Positions 35,610 to 45,345 are shown, counted from the first letter of the stretch. The stretch is DNA of 64,000 bases from Chlorobiota bacterium (GCA_016710285.1 JADJXR010000001.1:4218501-4282500), one strand, 5' to 3'. Notes: generated by a model from the sequence alone, not told the origin. Translations and numbers: made by a program.

Positions 35610-36092
35610 CTACGGCACAGCATGGGCCGATTGCGGCGAGACCACCTGCATCACCTCGATGCGGCGGGCGTTGCTGTCGGCATCATCATCGCTGTAGAAA
35701 TGGATATCGTAGCGATTTGGCGGAAGCAGGGCCACGGCGTACTCGGCCCACTCCACCAGTTTCACCCCTTGCTGGTCTTCGATCAGTTCCTCGAACCCAA
35801 CCTCGCGAAGCTCCGCAACGGAGTTGATGCGGTACAGGTCCACATGGAAGATGGTGACCGGCTTCTCCTTCCGGCTAACCCCTTCATACTGGTTGACGAC
35901 GGTGAAGGTGGGGCTAGAGACGATCTCCTCCACCCGGAAACCGGCGCAAATTCCTTTGATAAACTCCGTCTTCCCTGCCCCAAGTTCGCCGTAGAAAGCG
36001 ACCACATCCCCGGGCTTCAGCCGCAGCGCGAAGTTCTCCCCGAACTCCTGTGTTTGCTCTGGGCTGGTGCTTAAAAAAATCTCTACGTCCAT
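35610..36092 (-). CDS. tsaE: tRNA t6A biosynthesis ATPase TsaE
   Basis: A 160-residue P-loop ATPase. The Walker A motif is GELGAGKT at residues 35-42, and IVSSPTFTVVNQY and HVDLYRI are the conserved following motifs. It drives TsaBD in t6A formation. The ATG at 36092 (MDVEIFLST) is used; a frame from 36143 is also open. The gene sits between tsaB and the porX-like gene, a neighbourhood seen in several Bacteroidota. Confidence 0.93.
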   Translation of the reverse strand: MDVEIFLSTSPEQTQEFGENFALRLKPGDVVAFYGELGAGKTEFIKGICAGFRVEEIVSSPTFTVVNQYEGVSRKEKPVTIFHVDLYRINSVAELREVGFEELIEDQQGVKLVEWAEYAVALLPPNRYDIHFYSDDDADSNARRIEVMQVVSPQSAHAVP

Positions 36093-36150
36093 TTCGTTTT
36101 CAGCTTCTGTTCCTTCGCCTGTGATAGCGCGATATGTGCACAAACTCCAA

Positions 36151-37719
36151 TTACCGTGGTGTCAGCGTGGCAACCGGAAGGATCATCTCCTCAAGTGAGA
36201 TCCCCCCGTGTTGGAAGCTGTCACGGTAATGGTTCAAGTAATAGTGATACTCGGTTGGATAGACGAAGTAGTAATCTTCTTTGGCGATCACATACTCGGT
36301 CAGCATCCCCCGTTTTGGCAGCTTAAATTCTTCCGGCTTGCGGACGTGGACGGCAAACTTATCATCCACCTTCACGTTGCGGCCATACTTGTACCGCAGG
36401 TTGGTGGAGGTCTCGCGATCCCCGAGGGCTTTGGCCCCCCTCATGCAGCGGATGGAGCCGTGGTCGGTTGTCACCACAATCTGCACGTTGGGGATTGCCG
36501 AAAGCGTACGCAGCATTCCGAAGAAGGAGGAATGCTCGAACCAGCTGCGGGTAAGGGAGCGGTAGGCCGATTCGTGCGGGGCAATCTCCTTCAGGATTGG
36601 ATAATCGCTGCGGCTGTGGGCCATCATATCCACGGCATTCACCACCACTGCCGACAGCTGCGACTGCGCGTAGCTGGCAATCTCCGATTCGATCTTCTTG
36701 CCGAAATCGGTATCAATAATCTTCACGTAACGAACCCCGCTGCGAAGGCTGATCCGCTTCCGTTGCAGCAGCTTATCCAGCAGTTCTTTTTCGTACTTGT
36801 TTTGGGAGTGGTCGTCGTCGTTCCCCCCTTGCCACAGGTCGGGGTAGTGCTGCTCGATCTCGCTGGGGTACAGCCCGGCAAAGATTGCGTTGCGGCAATA
36901 GGTGGTGGCGGTGGGAAGGATGCTGAAGTAATAGTTTTTTTGGATGGAGTAGTAGCGCGTCAGCAACTCCTCCATCACTAACCACTGGTCCAACCTCATG
37001 CAATCAATCACGAACAGGAAGACCGGGCCGGAGTCCTTCTTCACCAGCGGCAGGACGTAGTTGTTGATAACGTCGGGGCTAAGGTGCGGGCGGTCGGGGT
37101 TGTCGGGGTTCAGCCACTGCTTGTAGTTTTTCTCCACAAACTTCCCGAACTCGGCGTTGGCATCCCGTTTTTGGTCGGCAAGGGTTTGCTCAAGGCCGAT
37201 GTCGCGGTGGCGGTCGAACTCCAGCTCCCAGTTGGTCATCTTCACGTACAGCTGGGCCCACTCCTCCCAATCCAACGGGTTCATCAGCTGAATGGCCGTT
37301 TGGTTGAACTCGCGGATGTAATCGCGCTGGGCGTAGTCGGCCTCCAACTTCTCCCCTTCCAGATGTTTTTTGCAGGCAAGAAGGATTTGGGTTGGATTCA
37401 CCGGCTTGGTTAGGTAATCGCTGATGCGGCGGCCAATGGCTTCTTCCATCACCGATTCCGCTTCGTTTTTTGTCACCATCACCACCGGCATGGCGGCGCG
37501 AAGGTCCTTCAGTTCGGCAAGGGTTTCCAAGCCCCCCATGCCAACCATGGACTCATCAAGAAAAACAAGATCGAACGATTGCTGGCGAACCAGCTCAACA
37601 GCGTCTTCGCCGTTGGTTACGGTGTCAACCTGGTACCCTTTTGCTTGCAGCAGTTTGATGTGGGGGCGAAGGAGGTCAATTTCATCATCCACCCAAAGAA
37701 TGCGCCGTGATGTTGGCAT
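36151..37719 (-). CDS. porX: PorX: T9SS response regulator with PglZ domain
   Basis: A 522-residue protein, close to the 518 of Porphyromonas gingivalis PorX. The receiver domain (about 1-125) has Asp11/Asp12 in ILWVDDE, phosphoacceptor Asp55 in LVFLDESM, and Lys near 105 in DYLTKPVNP. The rest is a PglZ (alkaline-phosphatase-like) domain, with LFVIDCMRLDQWLVMEELL near 235 and VVTTDHGSIRC near 420. PorX receives phosphate from PorY and controls T9SS gene expression with SigP. It is divergent from a T9SS-related operon starting near 38.1 kb. Confidence 0.92.
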   Translation of the reverse strand: MPTSRRILWVDDEIDLLRPHIKLLQAKGYQVDTVTNGEDAVELVRQQSFDLVFLDESMVGMGGLETLAELKDLRAAMPVVMVTKNEAESVMEEAIGRRISDYLTKPVNPTQILLACKKHLEGEKLEADYAQRDYIREFNQTAIQLMNPLDWEEWAQLYVKMTNWELEFDRHRDIGLEQTLADQKRDANAEFGKFVEKNYKQWLNPDNPDRPHLSPDVINNYVLPLVKKDSGPVFLFVIDCMRLDQWLVMEELLTRYYSIQKNYYFSILPTATTYCRNAIFAGLYPSEIEQHYPDLWQGGNDDDHSQNKYEKELLDKLLQRKRISLRSGVRYVKIIDTDFGKKIESEIASYAQSQLSAVVVNAVDMMAHSRSDYPILKEIAPHESAYRSLTRSWFEHSSFFGMLRTLSAIPNVQIVVTTDHGSIRCMRGAKALGDRETSTNLRYKYGRNVKVDDKFAVHVRKPEEFKLPKRGMLTEYVIAKEDYYFVYPTEYHYYLNHYRDSFQHGGISLEEMILPVATLTPR

Positions 37720-37977
37720 AGATTCCGTTATCCGTTGCGTGATTGGAACGTTTGGAGGGTCCACGAGAAACCATGTCCCTCTATTATTTCCGTAGCAATT
37801 GCTTTGAGTGTCACCTTCTGTTGATTGTACGTTGCTGCGCCCCCGGCAACCCGGCTCCGAAACGAGACACTCCGTTGGCGTGTTAGCAGAGCGGGAGCGG
37901 ATTGCGCCGCCCCTTTTTCATGGCGTTTTGCCATGAACTGCAACGAACTTCAGGGAAGTATGGTTCGGAAACTCCCG

Positions 37978-37985
37978 TACCTTTG
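37978..37985 (+). promoter_or_regulatory. -7 promoter element of the T9SS trio
   Basis: TACCTTTG fits TAnnTTTG perfectly. The -33 TTG is unclear. A transcript from about 37990 would have a leader of about 95 nt. Confidence 0.4.
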
Positions 37986-38081
37986 CAGCAAAGGGGCCGC
38001 TATATTACGAAAGATTCTGACCGGGCAAGCTGCCCCCCCATTTATCGAACTGTTGCTTTAACTCCCCATTCCGACGATCAC

Positions 38082-40946
38082 GTGCTGACGTTTCGTTTAT
38101 CCATGGTGCTGCTCTTCTGGGTTCTGCTGCTGCTTCCGCTTGCCGAAGCCGGGGCGCAACCGCTGACCTCAACATGGTGGTACCCCAACGGCACCCCAGA
38201 AGGAACCCGCAACAACCCCGCCACAACCAAGCTGGCCGACACCGCAAACCTGCAGATTATCTGGCGGACGGAGTCGCTAAAAAATTCACCGGTGCTCCTT
38301 GCCGGAAAAGTCCGGCAGGAAGGCGCAAACCAGCAGCAGATTATTGGGCTGGAATCGGGGTCGCACATTCTGCGGTTTCTGGATGCGTTTGGCAGGATGT
38401 ACGACACGGTGAATTATGACGAAACCATTGACCCCAGCACCCCCTACACCCTGACGCTTACCGGGCTGTTCAATTCCGAAGCAACAATGCCCAATGGTGT
38501 TGGAGTTCCCAACCTGTTAGGATTGGGGATTGAGCGCGAGCAGCGGGGCGAAACGCAGTTAAACGGAATCCTTAGCCAACCAAACGGGCGCAACGGGTTC
38601 TCGGTCCGCATTCCAACGCTGGCCAGCAACGACCCAAGCTACAACCGCATTGCTGGGGTGTATCCAGCCGCAGCGTTTATGGTCCAGGGGAAGCCGACCG
38701 TATTTGCCATTGCCAGCCAGAACCAGTTCCGGAACACCACGCCATCAACCCCCGACAGCATTGTGAACGGGGTGTATCGCTACACCAACAGCGGCAACGG
38801 TTTTGTCCAGACCGACCGCTTCCCGATTGCTCCAGGGGTCTATCCACAAGCACCTGCTATCACGATTACGGACAGCTCCGCCATTCCCTACATTGCCCCC
38901 TCCACCCGCTCGCTTATCGAGCCGGCTGGGCAGGTGATCCCTGCCGGACAAGGGGTTACGCCAACCCTTACCACCCGGATGTATGGCATTGGGCTGAAGG
39001 TTGACGACAAGCTTGCTCATGTGGAAACGCGAAGGTTTACCAGCCAGACTTCCCAGAACGACACCCTGGGGGAAACCAACTCCTACTTCGTGCGGATGTA
39101 CGACGGGCGGGACCGCTCCCAACTCACCTTCCCCAGCGAATACCGCTTGGTGACGACGAACTTCAGCGAGGATCGCCCGGGCGTTCCTTCCATCACCTTG
39201 CTGCTAACCCAGGATGGGTTACCGGTAGATCAGTCGCGCGGTATTTTCAGCATCAACACCGTGAAGAATGTGGGGTGGACCATCCTTTCCGGAAATGTTG
39301 ACGGCAACGACACCTCCAAGCAAGACCCCGGAGTTGATGGCGAATATCCCAACAACCCCGGGAACGAAGTCCTTGCCGCCTATCGCCAGCTTGATGGGCG
39401 CGACGTTGATAGCAACTACCTGTTCTTCTTCCAACGCAATGGCGCACGCGAACCAAACAACGGCGGGCGGGTGTTTTGGAATTACACCGCTTGGCCCTTC
39501 AAAGGGCGGCTGATGGCCGTTGCCGATATCGTTCGCGATGCCGACACCGCAAAGCAGGAGATCATCATTGCCCACAGCGACAGCCTGATCGTGCTGCAAA
39601 TGAATCGCTATGCCGATGTCCTTCTTAGCACGGTTGATGCCTCGCGCCGCCAGTGGTTCCGCCAAGTGAAAGCCTTCAAGCTCGATTCCCGCGTTGTGGC
39701 GGTTGCCGTTGCGGATCTTCAAGGGAACGGAACCAACACCATTGTGGCCACCACCGAACGCGCCACCTACGCGATTGGAACCGCCATTGAAAACCCGCTG
39801 GGGGAAGTCACCACCAAGGATGAATATTGCCGAGGGGAACAGGCAACCGCCCGTTGGGGTGCGCGGCGCGTTGGCGGCGGCGAGCAAGGCTTGCGGGTGA
39901 TTGTTCGCGCATCCACGGGAACCGACAGCGTGATGATTGCCGAACTGAAACCCGCCACCGACAGCGGAACATTCACCTTCCCAACCGGCCAACTTCTTCC
40001 AGGCAGCTACACCTTGCTGCTGCAGGATAACGCGGTCCCCACGCTTTCGGCAACCAGCCTTTCTTTCACCATTACCGGACCATCAATCAAGCCGCTGGTT
40101 CTGCCGCGCAGCCAGTACCGGCCCGGGGATGCGATCGCCGCGCAAACGGTGATCCGCTGCGCCAGCAACTTGCGATTGGAACGGGCATTGGGATCGGGGA
40201 ACGACTGGGAAGCGGTTCCGGCAACCATCACCTACCTGGGGGATACGGCGTTTATCCAAACTAACGCCCCCTGCCTTGACCCCTGCCCCACGCAACAGAC
40301 CGCAAGGCTGCGGTTCCGGCTGGTGGATACGTCGTTGGCCGGGGTGGAGTCGGTGGCCGACACCATCACACTGCTGACGGAACCGATCCAGCTATCCATA
40401 GACTCGGGGGCCGCACGTGCGCGCCTGCTCCGCTGGAATCCCAACCTGTTCGATTGCGACAGCGTGGAGCTTACCATCACCACTGCCGATGCGGCGGGGG
40501 TGAAAACCGTGAGCAACCGCCCAGGAATCTACGACCTGAATCTCCCCCGAAATTTTGCCGGAACCGTCACGGCACGGCTTTGCTGCGGCAGCGGTTCCTC
40601 CAGCTGCACCTTTGGCCGTGCGGCGTTCGAGCTTGAGCCGATTGAGGTTGGAACCTACGCCCAACCAAATCCTTTCAACCCAATGCTGGGGGGTAGGGAA
40701 TCCATCGTCGAGATTTTTTATGATCTGGAGTTGCGTGGCAGCGTCACCATCACCATCTACGATGCCTCGCGGGCACTGGTGCGGCAGTTGCTCCGCAGCG
40801 GTGATAAAGAAGCAGGGCTGAACGTTGAACAATGGGATGGCCGCAACAGCGACGGCGCAGTAGTGGCCAATGGAACGTATATTTGCGTTGTTGAATCAAG
40901 CTCGGGCGAGCAATCTTCCATACCAATCCTGATACTGAAACGTTGA
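38082..40946 (+). CDS. Large T9SS-associated exported protein with FlgD-like C-terminus
   Basis: A protein of about 954 residues. The N-terminal hydrophobic signal (VLLFWVLLLLPLAEAGAQ, cleavage after AGA) is best completed by a GTG start at 38082, which supplies an Arg before it; an ATG at 38103 is also possible. The middle has many beta-strands with DGRDRSQLTFP- and FG-GAP-like parts (VAVADLQGNGTNTIVATT). The C-terminal 90 residues (YAQPNPFNPMLGG ... DGRNSDGAVVANGTYICVVESS) are a FlgD-type Ig-like sorting domain often found in T9SS or similar exported proteins. The start is 363 nt from the porX start, divergent. The next gene overlaps the stop by four bases. Confidence 0.8.
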   Translation: MLTFRLSMVLLFWVLLLLPLAEAGAQPLTSTWWYPNGTPEGTRNNPATTKLADTANLQIIWRTESLKNSPVLLAGKVRQEGANQQQIIGLESGSHILRFLDAFGRMYDTVNYDETIDPSTPYTLTLTGLFNSEATMPNGVGVPNLLGLGIEREQRGETQLNGILSQPNGRNGFSVRIPTLASNDPSYNRIAGVYPAAAFMVQGKPTVFAIASQNQFRNTTPSTPDSIVNGVYRYTNSGNGFVQTDRFPIAPGVYPQAPAITITDSSAIPYIAPSTRSLIEPAGQVIPAGQGVTPTLTTRMYGIGLKVDDKLAHVETRRFTSQTSQNDTLGETNSYFVRMYDGRDRSQLTFPSEYRLVTTNFSEDRPGVPSITLLLTQDGLPVDQSRGIFSINTVKNVGWTILSGNVDGNDTSKQDPGVDGEYPNNPGNEVLAAYRQLDGRDVDSNYLFFFQRNGAREPNNGGRVFWNYTAWPFKGRLMAVADIVRDADTAKQEIIIAHSDSLIVLQMNRYADVLLSTVDASRRQWFRQVKAFKLDSRVVAVAVADLQGNGTNTIVATTERATYAIGTAIENPLGEVTTKDEYCRGEQATARWGARRVGGGEQGLRVIVRASTGTDSVMIAELKPATDSGTFTFPTGQLLPGSYTLLLQDNAVPTLSATSLSFTITGPSIKPLVLPRSQYRPGDAIAAQTVIRCASNLRLERALGSGNDWEAVPATITYLGDTAFIQTNAPCLDPCPTQQTARLRFRLVDTSLAGVESVADTITLLTEPIQLSIDSGAARARLLRWNPNLFDCDSVELTITTADAAGVKTVSNRPGIYDLNLPRNFAGTVTARLCCGSGSSSCTFGRAAFELEPIEVGTYAQPNPFNPMLGGRESIVEIFYDLELRGSVTITIYDASRALVRQLLRSGDKEAGLNVEQWDGRNSDGAVVANGTYICVVESSSGEQSSIPILILKR

Positions 40947-41338
40947 AACGCTCTATTCTCCTTGCCGTTGTTGCCGGCCTGGCACTGTTGGTTGGTGGCG
41001 AACTGCACGCCGCGAACAAACCGGCCACCACCCATGCAACCGCCGGCGAGATTGCCCAGCAGATTGAACCGAAGAAGGAAATTTCCGCGACGGTTGGGCG
41101 ATCGTCCGAGAATGAGCTGGTGACGTTGTTCGCCACCTTTCCCGAGGATCAGCCGCGAATCAGGGTGGCGTTTTACAACATCATCGGGAAGCTGATCGAG
41201 ACGAACGGGACCACCTCCGTCACCAAAGGGGAATACACCTTCACGTTCCGCACCACGGGCCTGCCGAACGGGCCCTATCTGGTGGTGCTGGAAGCCGGCG
41301 ACCAGCGAATCACCAAGAAGGTGCTGATTGCGCGCTAA
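40943..41338 (+). CDS. Small exported protein consisting of little more than a T9SS sorting domain
   Basis: A 131-residue protein starting at TTG (overlapping the previous stop as TTGA). A signal peptide with Lys-Arg (KRSILLAVVAGLALLVGG, cleavage after LHA) is followed by a linker of about 35 residues and then an 80-residue beta-sandwich with LVTLFATFPEDQPRIRVAFY, IGKLIE and NGPYLVVLEAGDQRITKKVLIAR, which matches a T9SS type A C-terminal domain. Such a sorting-domain-only protein recalls P. gingivalis PorA, a CTD protein that signals to PorY. This is inference; the adjacency to porX and a PorV-like gene supports it. Confidence 0.75.
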   Translation: MKRSILLAVVAGLALLVGGELHAANKPATTHATAGEIAQQIEPKKEISATVGRSSENELVTLFATFPEDQPRIRVAFYNIIGKLIETNGTTSVTKGEYTFTFRTTGLPNGPYLVVLEAGDQRITKKVLIAR

Positions 41339-41369
41339 GCCTTCTGCCAGCATCGTTCCTTGCTCTTCT

Positions 41370-42374
41370 ATGTTCTTCCACCAAGCCATTCCGCTCATTG
41401 TTCTGATGCTGTGCGTGCCGCTGTGCGTTGCCACCGCACAGACCGAACCGGGCGGGCTTGCTGGCGCTCCGTTCCGACGCACGCTCCTTCCTTCCGAAGC
41501 CTCCTTGGCCGGGGCGTCGCACGTTGTCTTCCCCGACGCAACCGCACTGCTTACCAACAGCGCGGCATTGGCACGCACAACCGGCGGAGGGGTGGCTGCG
41601 GCGATTTCCCTGCTCCCATTCCAGCAACAGCAACAGACGCTGTGCGGCAGCTACGCCATTGATGGCGTGGCGGGGTTTGGATTGGGGATCACTCGGTACG
41701 GGGTAGGCGGCATTGCCGGGCGGACGAACACCGGGCAGAAACTTGGCGAGCTTTCCAGCCAGGACCTTGCGGTTGCGGTTGGTGCGGGGCTGAATATCGG
41801 CCCCGGGAACGTTGGGGCATCGGTGCGCTACCTTCGGCGCGACGTTAGCGGGGTTGACGCGCCAGAAAATGGATATTCGATTGGGCTTTCCGGCAGCATC
41901 GCCTTCCAGAAACGATTGTTTATCAGCACCAGCCTAAGCAACGTGGCGGGGGGAATGATTGCCAGCTACCAAGATGGTCCCAAGGAGGTTATCCCGTGGC
42001 ATGGACGGTTTGGCGCGGCCTACCTTCTCCCCTTTTCCGAACCCGAACTTGAGGAGCAGCACCCCGACCCCAGCGGACAAATCCACAGGGAGAGTGGGCC
42101 ACCAAAAGAGTATTTGATTGGGACGGTGGAGGCAACAATCGGGCAGTTCAGCAAGCAACCGGCGGTAAGCATTGCCGCCGAGTGTGTGCCATATCGGGGG
42201 ATTGATCTGGGGTTTCGGTTGGGGTTCAGCAGCGTGGGGGATGCGGCGTTTGGCCTGTTCCTTACCCCCCCGATTGATAGCCAGAACCTCCGGCTGGATT
42301 TCGCCGCCCGCCGCGATTATGAGTTCGGCGGGATTACGTGGCACGTGATGATCTCGAAACGGTTTGCAGAGTAA
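41370..42374 (+). CDS. PorV/PorQ-like outer-membrane beta-barrel protein
   Basis: A 334-residue protein with signal peptide (cleavage after ATA). The mature part begins GAPFRRTLLPSEASLAGASHVVFPDATALLTNSAALART, the family pattern (a Gly/Ala-rich start, then DATALxxNxAxLA) of PorV/PorQ proteins of T9SS, which are FadL-like 14-strand barrels. PorV shuttles cargo from the translocon to the attachment complex; PorQ is its paralogue. Which it is cannot be decided from sequence. The strands end with WHVMISKRFAE. The start (ATG 41370) is 31 nt after the previous stop. Confidence 0.75.
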   Translation: MFFHQAIPLIVLMLCVPLCVATAQTEPGGLAGAPFRRTLLPSEASLAGASHVVFPDATALLTNSAALARTTGGGVAAAISLLPFQQQQQTLCGSYAIDGVAGFGLGITRYGVGGIAGRTNTGQKLGELSSQDLAVAVGAGLNIGPGNVGASVRYLRRDVSGVDAPENGYSIGLSGSIAFQKRLFISTSLSNVAGGMIASYQDGPKEVIPWHGRFGAAYLLPFSEPELEEQHPDPSGQIHRESGPPKEYLIGTVEATIGQFSKQPAVSIAAECVPYRGIDLGFRLGFSSVGDAAFGLFLTPPIDSQNLRLDFAARRDYEFGGITWHVMISKRFAE

Positions 42375-42419
42375 GGCCTTTGGCAGCGCCAAGCGGGCTG
42401 CCACGTTCCCCATATCTTC

Positions 42420-42427
42420 TATATTTG
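42420..42427 (+). promoter_or_regulatory. -7 promoter element of rpiB
   Basis: TATATTTG fits TAnnTTTG perfectly, 45 nt before the ATG at 42473. Confidence 0.45.
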
Positions 42428-42472
42428 ACCCCACTTCAGGCTCAATCACTAAGTCAACGTATCGAACAGACC

Positions 42473-42922
42473 ATGAACCGCACAATCGCTCTTGGTGCCG
42501 ACCATGCCGGGGTCAATTACAAGCAGGAAATTGCGGCGTTGCTGCAACAGCAAGGGGATACGGTGCTTGATTTTGGAACCAACAGCACCGAGTCCACCGA
42601 CTACCCCGACCACGCCGCCGCCGCCGCCAACGCCGTCGCAAGCGGCCAAGCCGATTGCGCCATTCTGGTGTGCGGCTCCGGCATTGGCGTAAGCATTGTG
42701 GCCAACAAAGTGGCGGGGATCCGCGCGGCCAACTGCCTAACCGCCGAAATGGCGCAGCTTGCCCGCCAGCACAACGATGCCAACGTCCTCACCATCGGCC
42801 AGCGGCTGGTTGATTGGGACACCGCCCAGCAGATTGTTGATGCGTTCCTTTCCACCCCCGCTTCCGATAACGAACGCCACCGCAACCGCGTGGAAAAAAT
42901 CCACCGATTGACCGGGTGCTAA
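42473..42922 (+). CDS. rpiB: Ribose-5-phosphate isomerase B
   Basis: A 149-residue enzyme of usual size. IALGADHAGVNYKQEI (N-terminus), the DFGTNSTESTDYPDHA motif and ILVCGSGIGVSI with the catalytic Cys near 67 are conserved. It interconverts ribose 5-phosphate and ribulose 5-phosphate in the pentose phosphate pathway. It is the first gene of a group continuing with glyA. Confidence 0.95.
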   Translation: MNRTIALGADHAGVNYKQEIAALLQQQGDTVLDFGTNSTESTDYPDHAAAAANAVASGQADCAILVCGSGIGVSIVANKVAGIRAANCLTAEMAQLARQHNDANVLTIGQRLVDWDTAQQIVDAFLSTPASDNERHRNRVEKIHRLTGC

Positions 42923-42991
42923 TCTCTCCAAGCGGCAACGCTCCCCAACCAACTTCAACACGAATTTCCAACTTCAACAACCTTTGCCTTC

Positions 42992-44335
42992 ATGAACTCA
43001 ACGCTTCGCAACCAAGACCCCGAATTGTTCGCTGCGCTAACCGGAGAACTGTACCGGCAGAACGACAAAATTGAGCTGATTGCCAGCGAGAATTTTGTTA
43101 GCCCGGCGGTGCTGCAGGCGCAAGGTTCCGTGCTGACGAACAAGTACGCCGAAGGCTACCCAGGCAAGCGGTACTACGGCGGATGCGAATGGGTTGATGT
43201 TGCCGAATCGCTGGCCCAAGCGCGTGCCCGCGCACTGTTCGGCGCGGAGTATGCCAACGTGCAACCTCACTCCGGTTCGTCGGCAAACATGGCCACCTAT
43301 TTTTCATTTCTGAACCACGGCGACACGGTTCTTGGGATGAACCTTTCGCACGGCGGCCACCTGACCCACGGCTCGCCGGTGAACTTCTCCGGCAAGTTCT
43401 ACAACTTCGTGGCCTACGGCGTGGACCCGGCAACGGGGCTGATTGATTACGATGCTGTGCGCGACGCAGCCCGCCAACATAAGCCGAAGATGATCACCGT
43501 TGGCGCGTCGGCCTACAGCCGGAACATCAACTACGCGGCGTTTGGCGAGATTGCCCGCGAGGTTGGCGCGTTCCTGATGGCCGACATTGCCCACCCCGCT
43601 GGGCTGATTGCCAAAGGGCTGCTGGACTCCCCGATTGAGCATTGCCACGTTGTCACCAGCACCACCCACAAAACGCTGCGGGGCCCGCGGGGCGGGGTGA
43701 TTCTGATGGGGAAAGATTTTGAAAATCCGTTCGGCATTGTCGCGCCAAAATCGGGGCGGACGAAGATGATGTCGGAAATTATTGACAGCTGGGTGATGCC
43801 CGGAATCCAGGGCGGCCCGCTGATGCACGTGATTGCCGCAAAAGCCGTTGCCTTTGGCGAATGCCTGCGCGACGACTTCCGCACCTACGCCCAACAGGTG
43901 ATTGCCAACGCCGCCGCACTGGCGCAATCGCTGATGAACCGGGGCTACAACGTCGTCTCGAACGGCACCGACAACCACTTGATGCTGATTGACTTGCGGA
44001 ACAAAGGGCTTACCGGAAAAGCTGCCGAGAACGCCCTGGACCACGCCGGAATCACCTGCAACAAGAACGCCGTCCCGTTCGACGACAAGTCGCCGCTGAT
44101 TACCTCCGGAATCCGGTTGGGCGCGCCGGCAATGACCACACGCGGAATGAAAGAAGCGCAGATGGAGCAGATTGCCGAGTTTATTGACCGTGTGCTAAGC
44201 AACATCACCAACACCGAGCTTCAAGCCACGGTGAATGGTGAGGTCCAGGAGTTCTGCGCCGCCTTCCCCCTTTATCCCGATGCACTTGCGGACGCCGGAG
44301 CGCGTCCTGCTTTGCCGGAAGAGCTTGCGGCCTAA
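42992..44335 (+). CDS. glyA: Serine hydroxymethyltransferase
   Basis: A 447-residue PLP enzyme. IELIASENFVSPAVL, YAEGYPGKRYYGGCE, VQPHSGSSANMA and the PLP-lysine motif VTSTTHKTLRGPRGG (near 222-236) are all present. It converts serine and tetrahydrofolate to glycine and methylene-tetrahydrofolate. Length fits the family (about 417-440, here with a slightly longer C-terminus). It starts 69 nt after rpiB; no glycine riboswitch is visible in that gap. Confidence 0.97.
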   Translation: MNSTLRNQDPELFAALTGELYRQNDKIELIASENFVSPAVLQAQGSVLTNKYAEGYPGKRYYGGCEWVDVAESLAQARARALFGAEYANVQPHSGSSANMATYFSFLNHGDTVLGMNLSHGGHLTHGSPVNFSGKFYNFVAYGVDPATGLIDYDAVRDAARQHKPKMITVGASAYSRNINYAAFGEIAREVGAFLMADIAHPAGLIAKGLLDSPIEHCHVVTSTTHKTLRGPRGGVILMGKDFENPFGIVAPKSGRTKMMSEIIDSWVMPGIQGGPLMHVIAAKAVAFGECLRDDFRTYAQQVIANAAALAQSLMNRGYNVVSNGTDNHLMLIDLRNKGLTGKAAENALDHAGITCNKNAVPFDDKSPLITSGIRLGAPAMTTRGMKEAQMEQIAEFIDRVLSNITNTELQATVNGEVQEFCAAFPLYPDALADAGARPALPEELAA

Positions 44336-44394
44336 GCAACAACGGGCGGCGAAGCAAGGGCCAACAACACAATCCCGAAAAGAACCAACGACCG

Positions 44395-45321
44395 ATGGAT
44401 CCACAGAGCATCCCCCCCGACAATCAGAAGCCGATCCAATTGGAGGCCGATGCCGCCGCGCAGACCGCGTTTCGGGAATCGCTGCCGCCGGCGGAGTGGG
44501 ATCCATCCGCCGTCCCCCAGTCAGCGCAGCCGCAGCAATCGCTGCAGAATGGCAGCGGCGAAGAAGTTCGCCACGAAATGGGGTTCTTCGACCATTTGGA
44601 AGAACTGCGTGGCCGTATTTTCAAAGCCGTGATTGCCCTTGTGGTGATGTCCGCCCTGTGCGGGATTTTTCTTGACTTCCTGATGAGCGATGTTCTGCTT
44701 GCACCCGCCACCCGGCTTGGGATCAAGCTGCAGAACCTTGAGGTGATGGGCCAATTCACCCTTGCCATTCAAGTAAGCGTTTTCAGCGGGCTGATCCTTT
44801 CCATCCCCTTTATCCTGTGGCAACTGTGGGGGTTCATCCGCCCCGGGCTGTATCCAAAGGAGCAACGGTATGTGGGATGGATTACCGTGGCAACGGTCTT
44901 CTGCTTCTTGCTGGGGGTTTCGTTTGCGTATTTCATCATGGTTCCAACATCGCTTGGGTTCACCAGCACCATCAAATGGGGGAACATCGAGAATCAGTTT
45001 GCTGTTAGCTCCTACTTCAGTTTTGTGCTCGGTTTTTGCCTTGCCTGCGGTGCTGTGTTCGAGATGCCGATGCTGAGCTACGCCCTCTCTCGATTCGGCA
45101 TCATCAACCCGGGAATGCTGCGGAAATACCGGCGGCATGGGGTTGTGGTGATCCTTATTCTGGCGGCCATTATCACCCCCACGCCGGACCCGATCAACCA
45201 GATGCTGCTTGCCGTTCCGCTCTATGCCTTGTACGAGATCAGCATCCTTGTTTCCAAAACAGCCAAGCGGCAGCGCGACGAGGCCGCACAGCTTGAACAA
45301 ACCGAATCCCCCCAACCCTGA
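44395..45321 (+). CDS. tatC: Sec-independent translocase protein TatC
   Basis: A 308-residue membrane protein with about six hydrophobic segments. The core motif begins EMGFFDHLEELRGRIFKAV (about 62-80), the conserved cytosolic start of TatC, with the later LWGFIRPGLYPKEQR and VFEMPMLSYALSRFGI motifs. TatC recognises twin-arginine signal peptides. The N-terminal 60 residues are an unusual acidic/Gln-rich cytosolic extension without family similarity. TatA is not in the window. Confidence 0.95.
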   Translation: MDPQSIPPDNQKPIQLEADAAAQTAFRESLPPAEWDPSAVPQSAQPQQSLQNGSGEEVRHEMGFFDHLEELRGRIFKAVIALVVMSALCGIFLDFLMSDVLLAPATRLGIKLQNLEVMGQFTLAIQVSVFSGLILSIPFILWQLWGFIRPGLYPKEQRYVGWITVATVFCFLLGVSFAYFIMVPTSLGFTSTIKWGNIENQFAVSSYFSFVLGFCLACGAVFEMPMLSYALSRFGIINPGMLRKYRRHGVVVILILAAIITPTPDPINQMLLAVPLYALYEISILVSKTAKRQRDEAAQLEQTESPQP

Positions 45322-45345
45322 GTTCAACCGACGAGCCATTCCAGT

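Noticed and set aside
36208..36981. 257-residue plus-strand frame opposite porX
   Set aside because: Antisense to a clearly conserved PorX coding sequence; no start context.
42923..42991. Glycine riboswitch before glyA
   Set aside because: The 69-nt gap is too short and lacks the conserved core.
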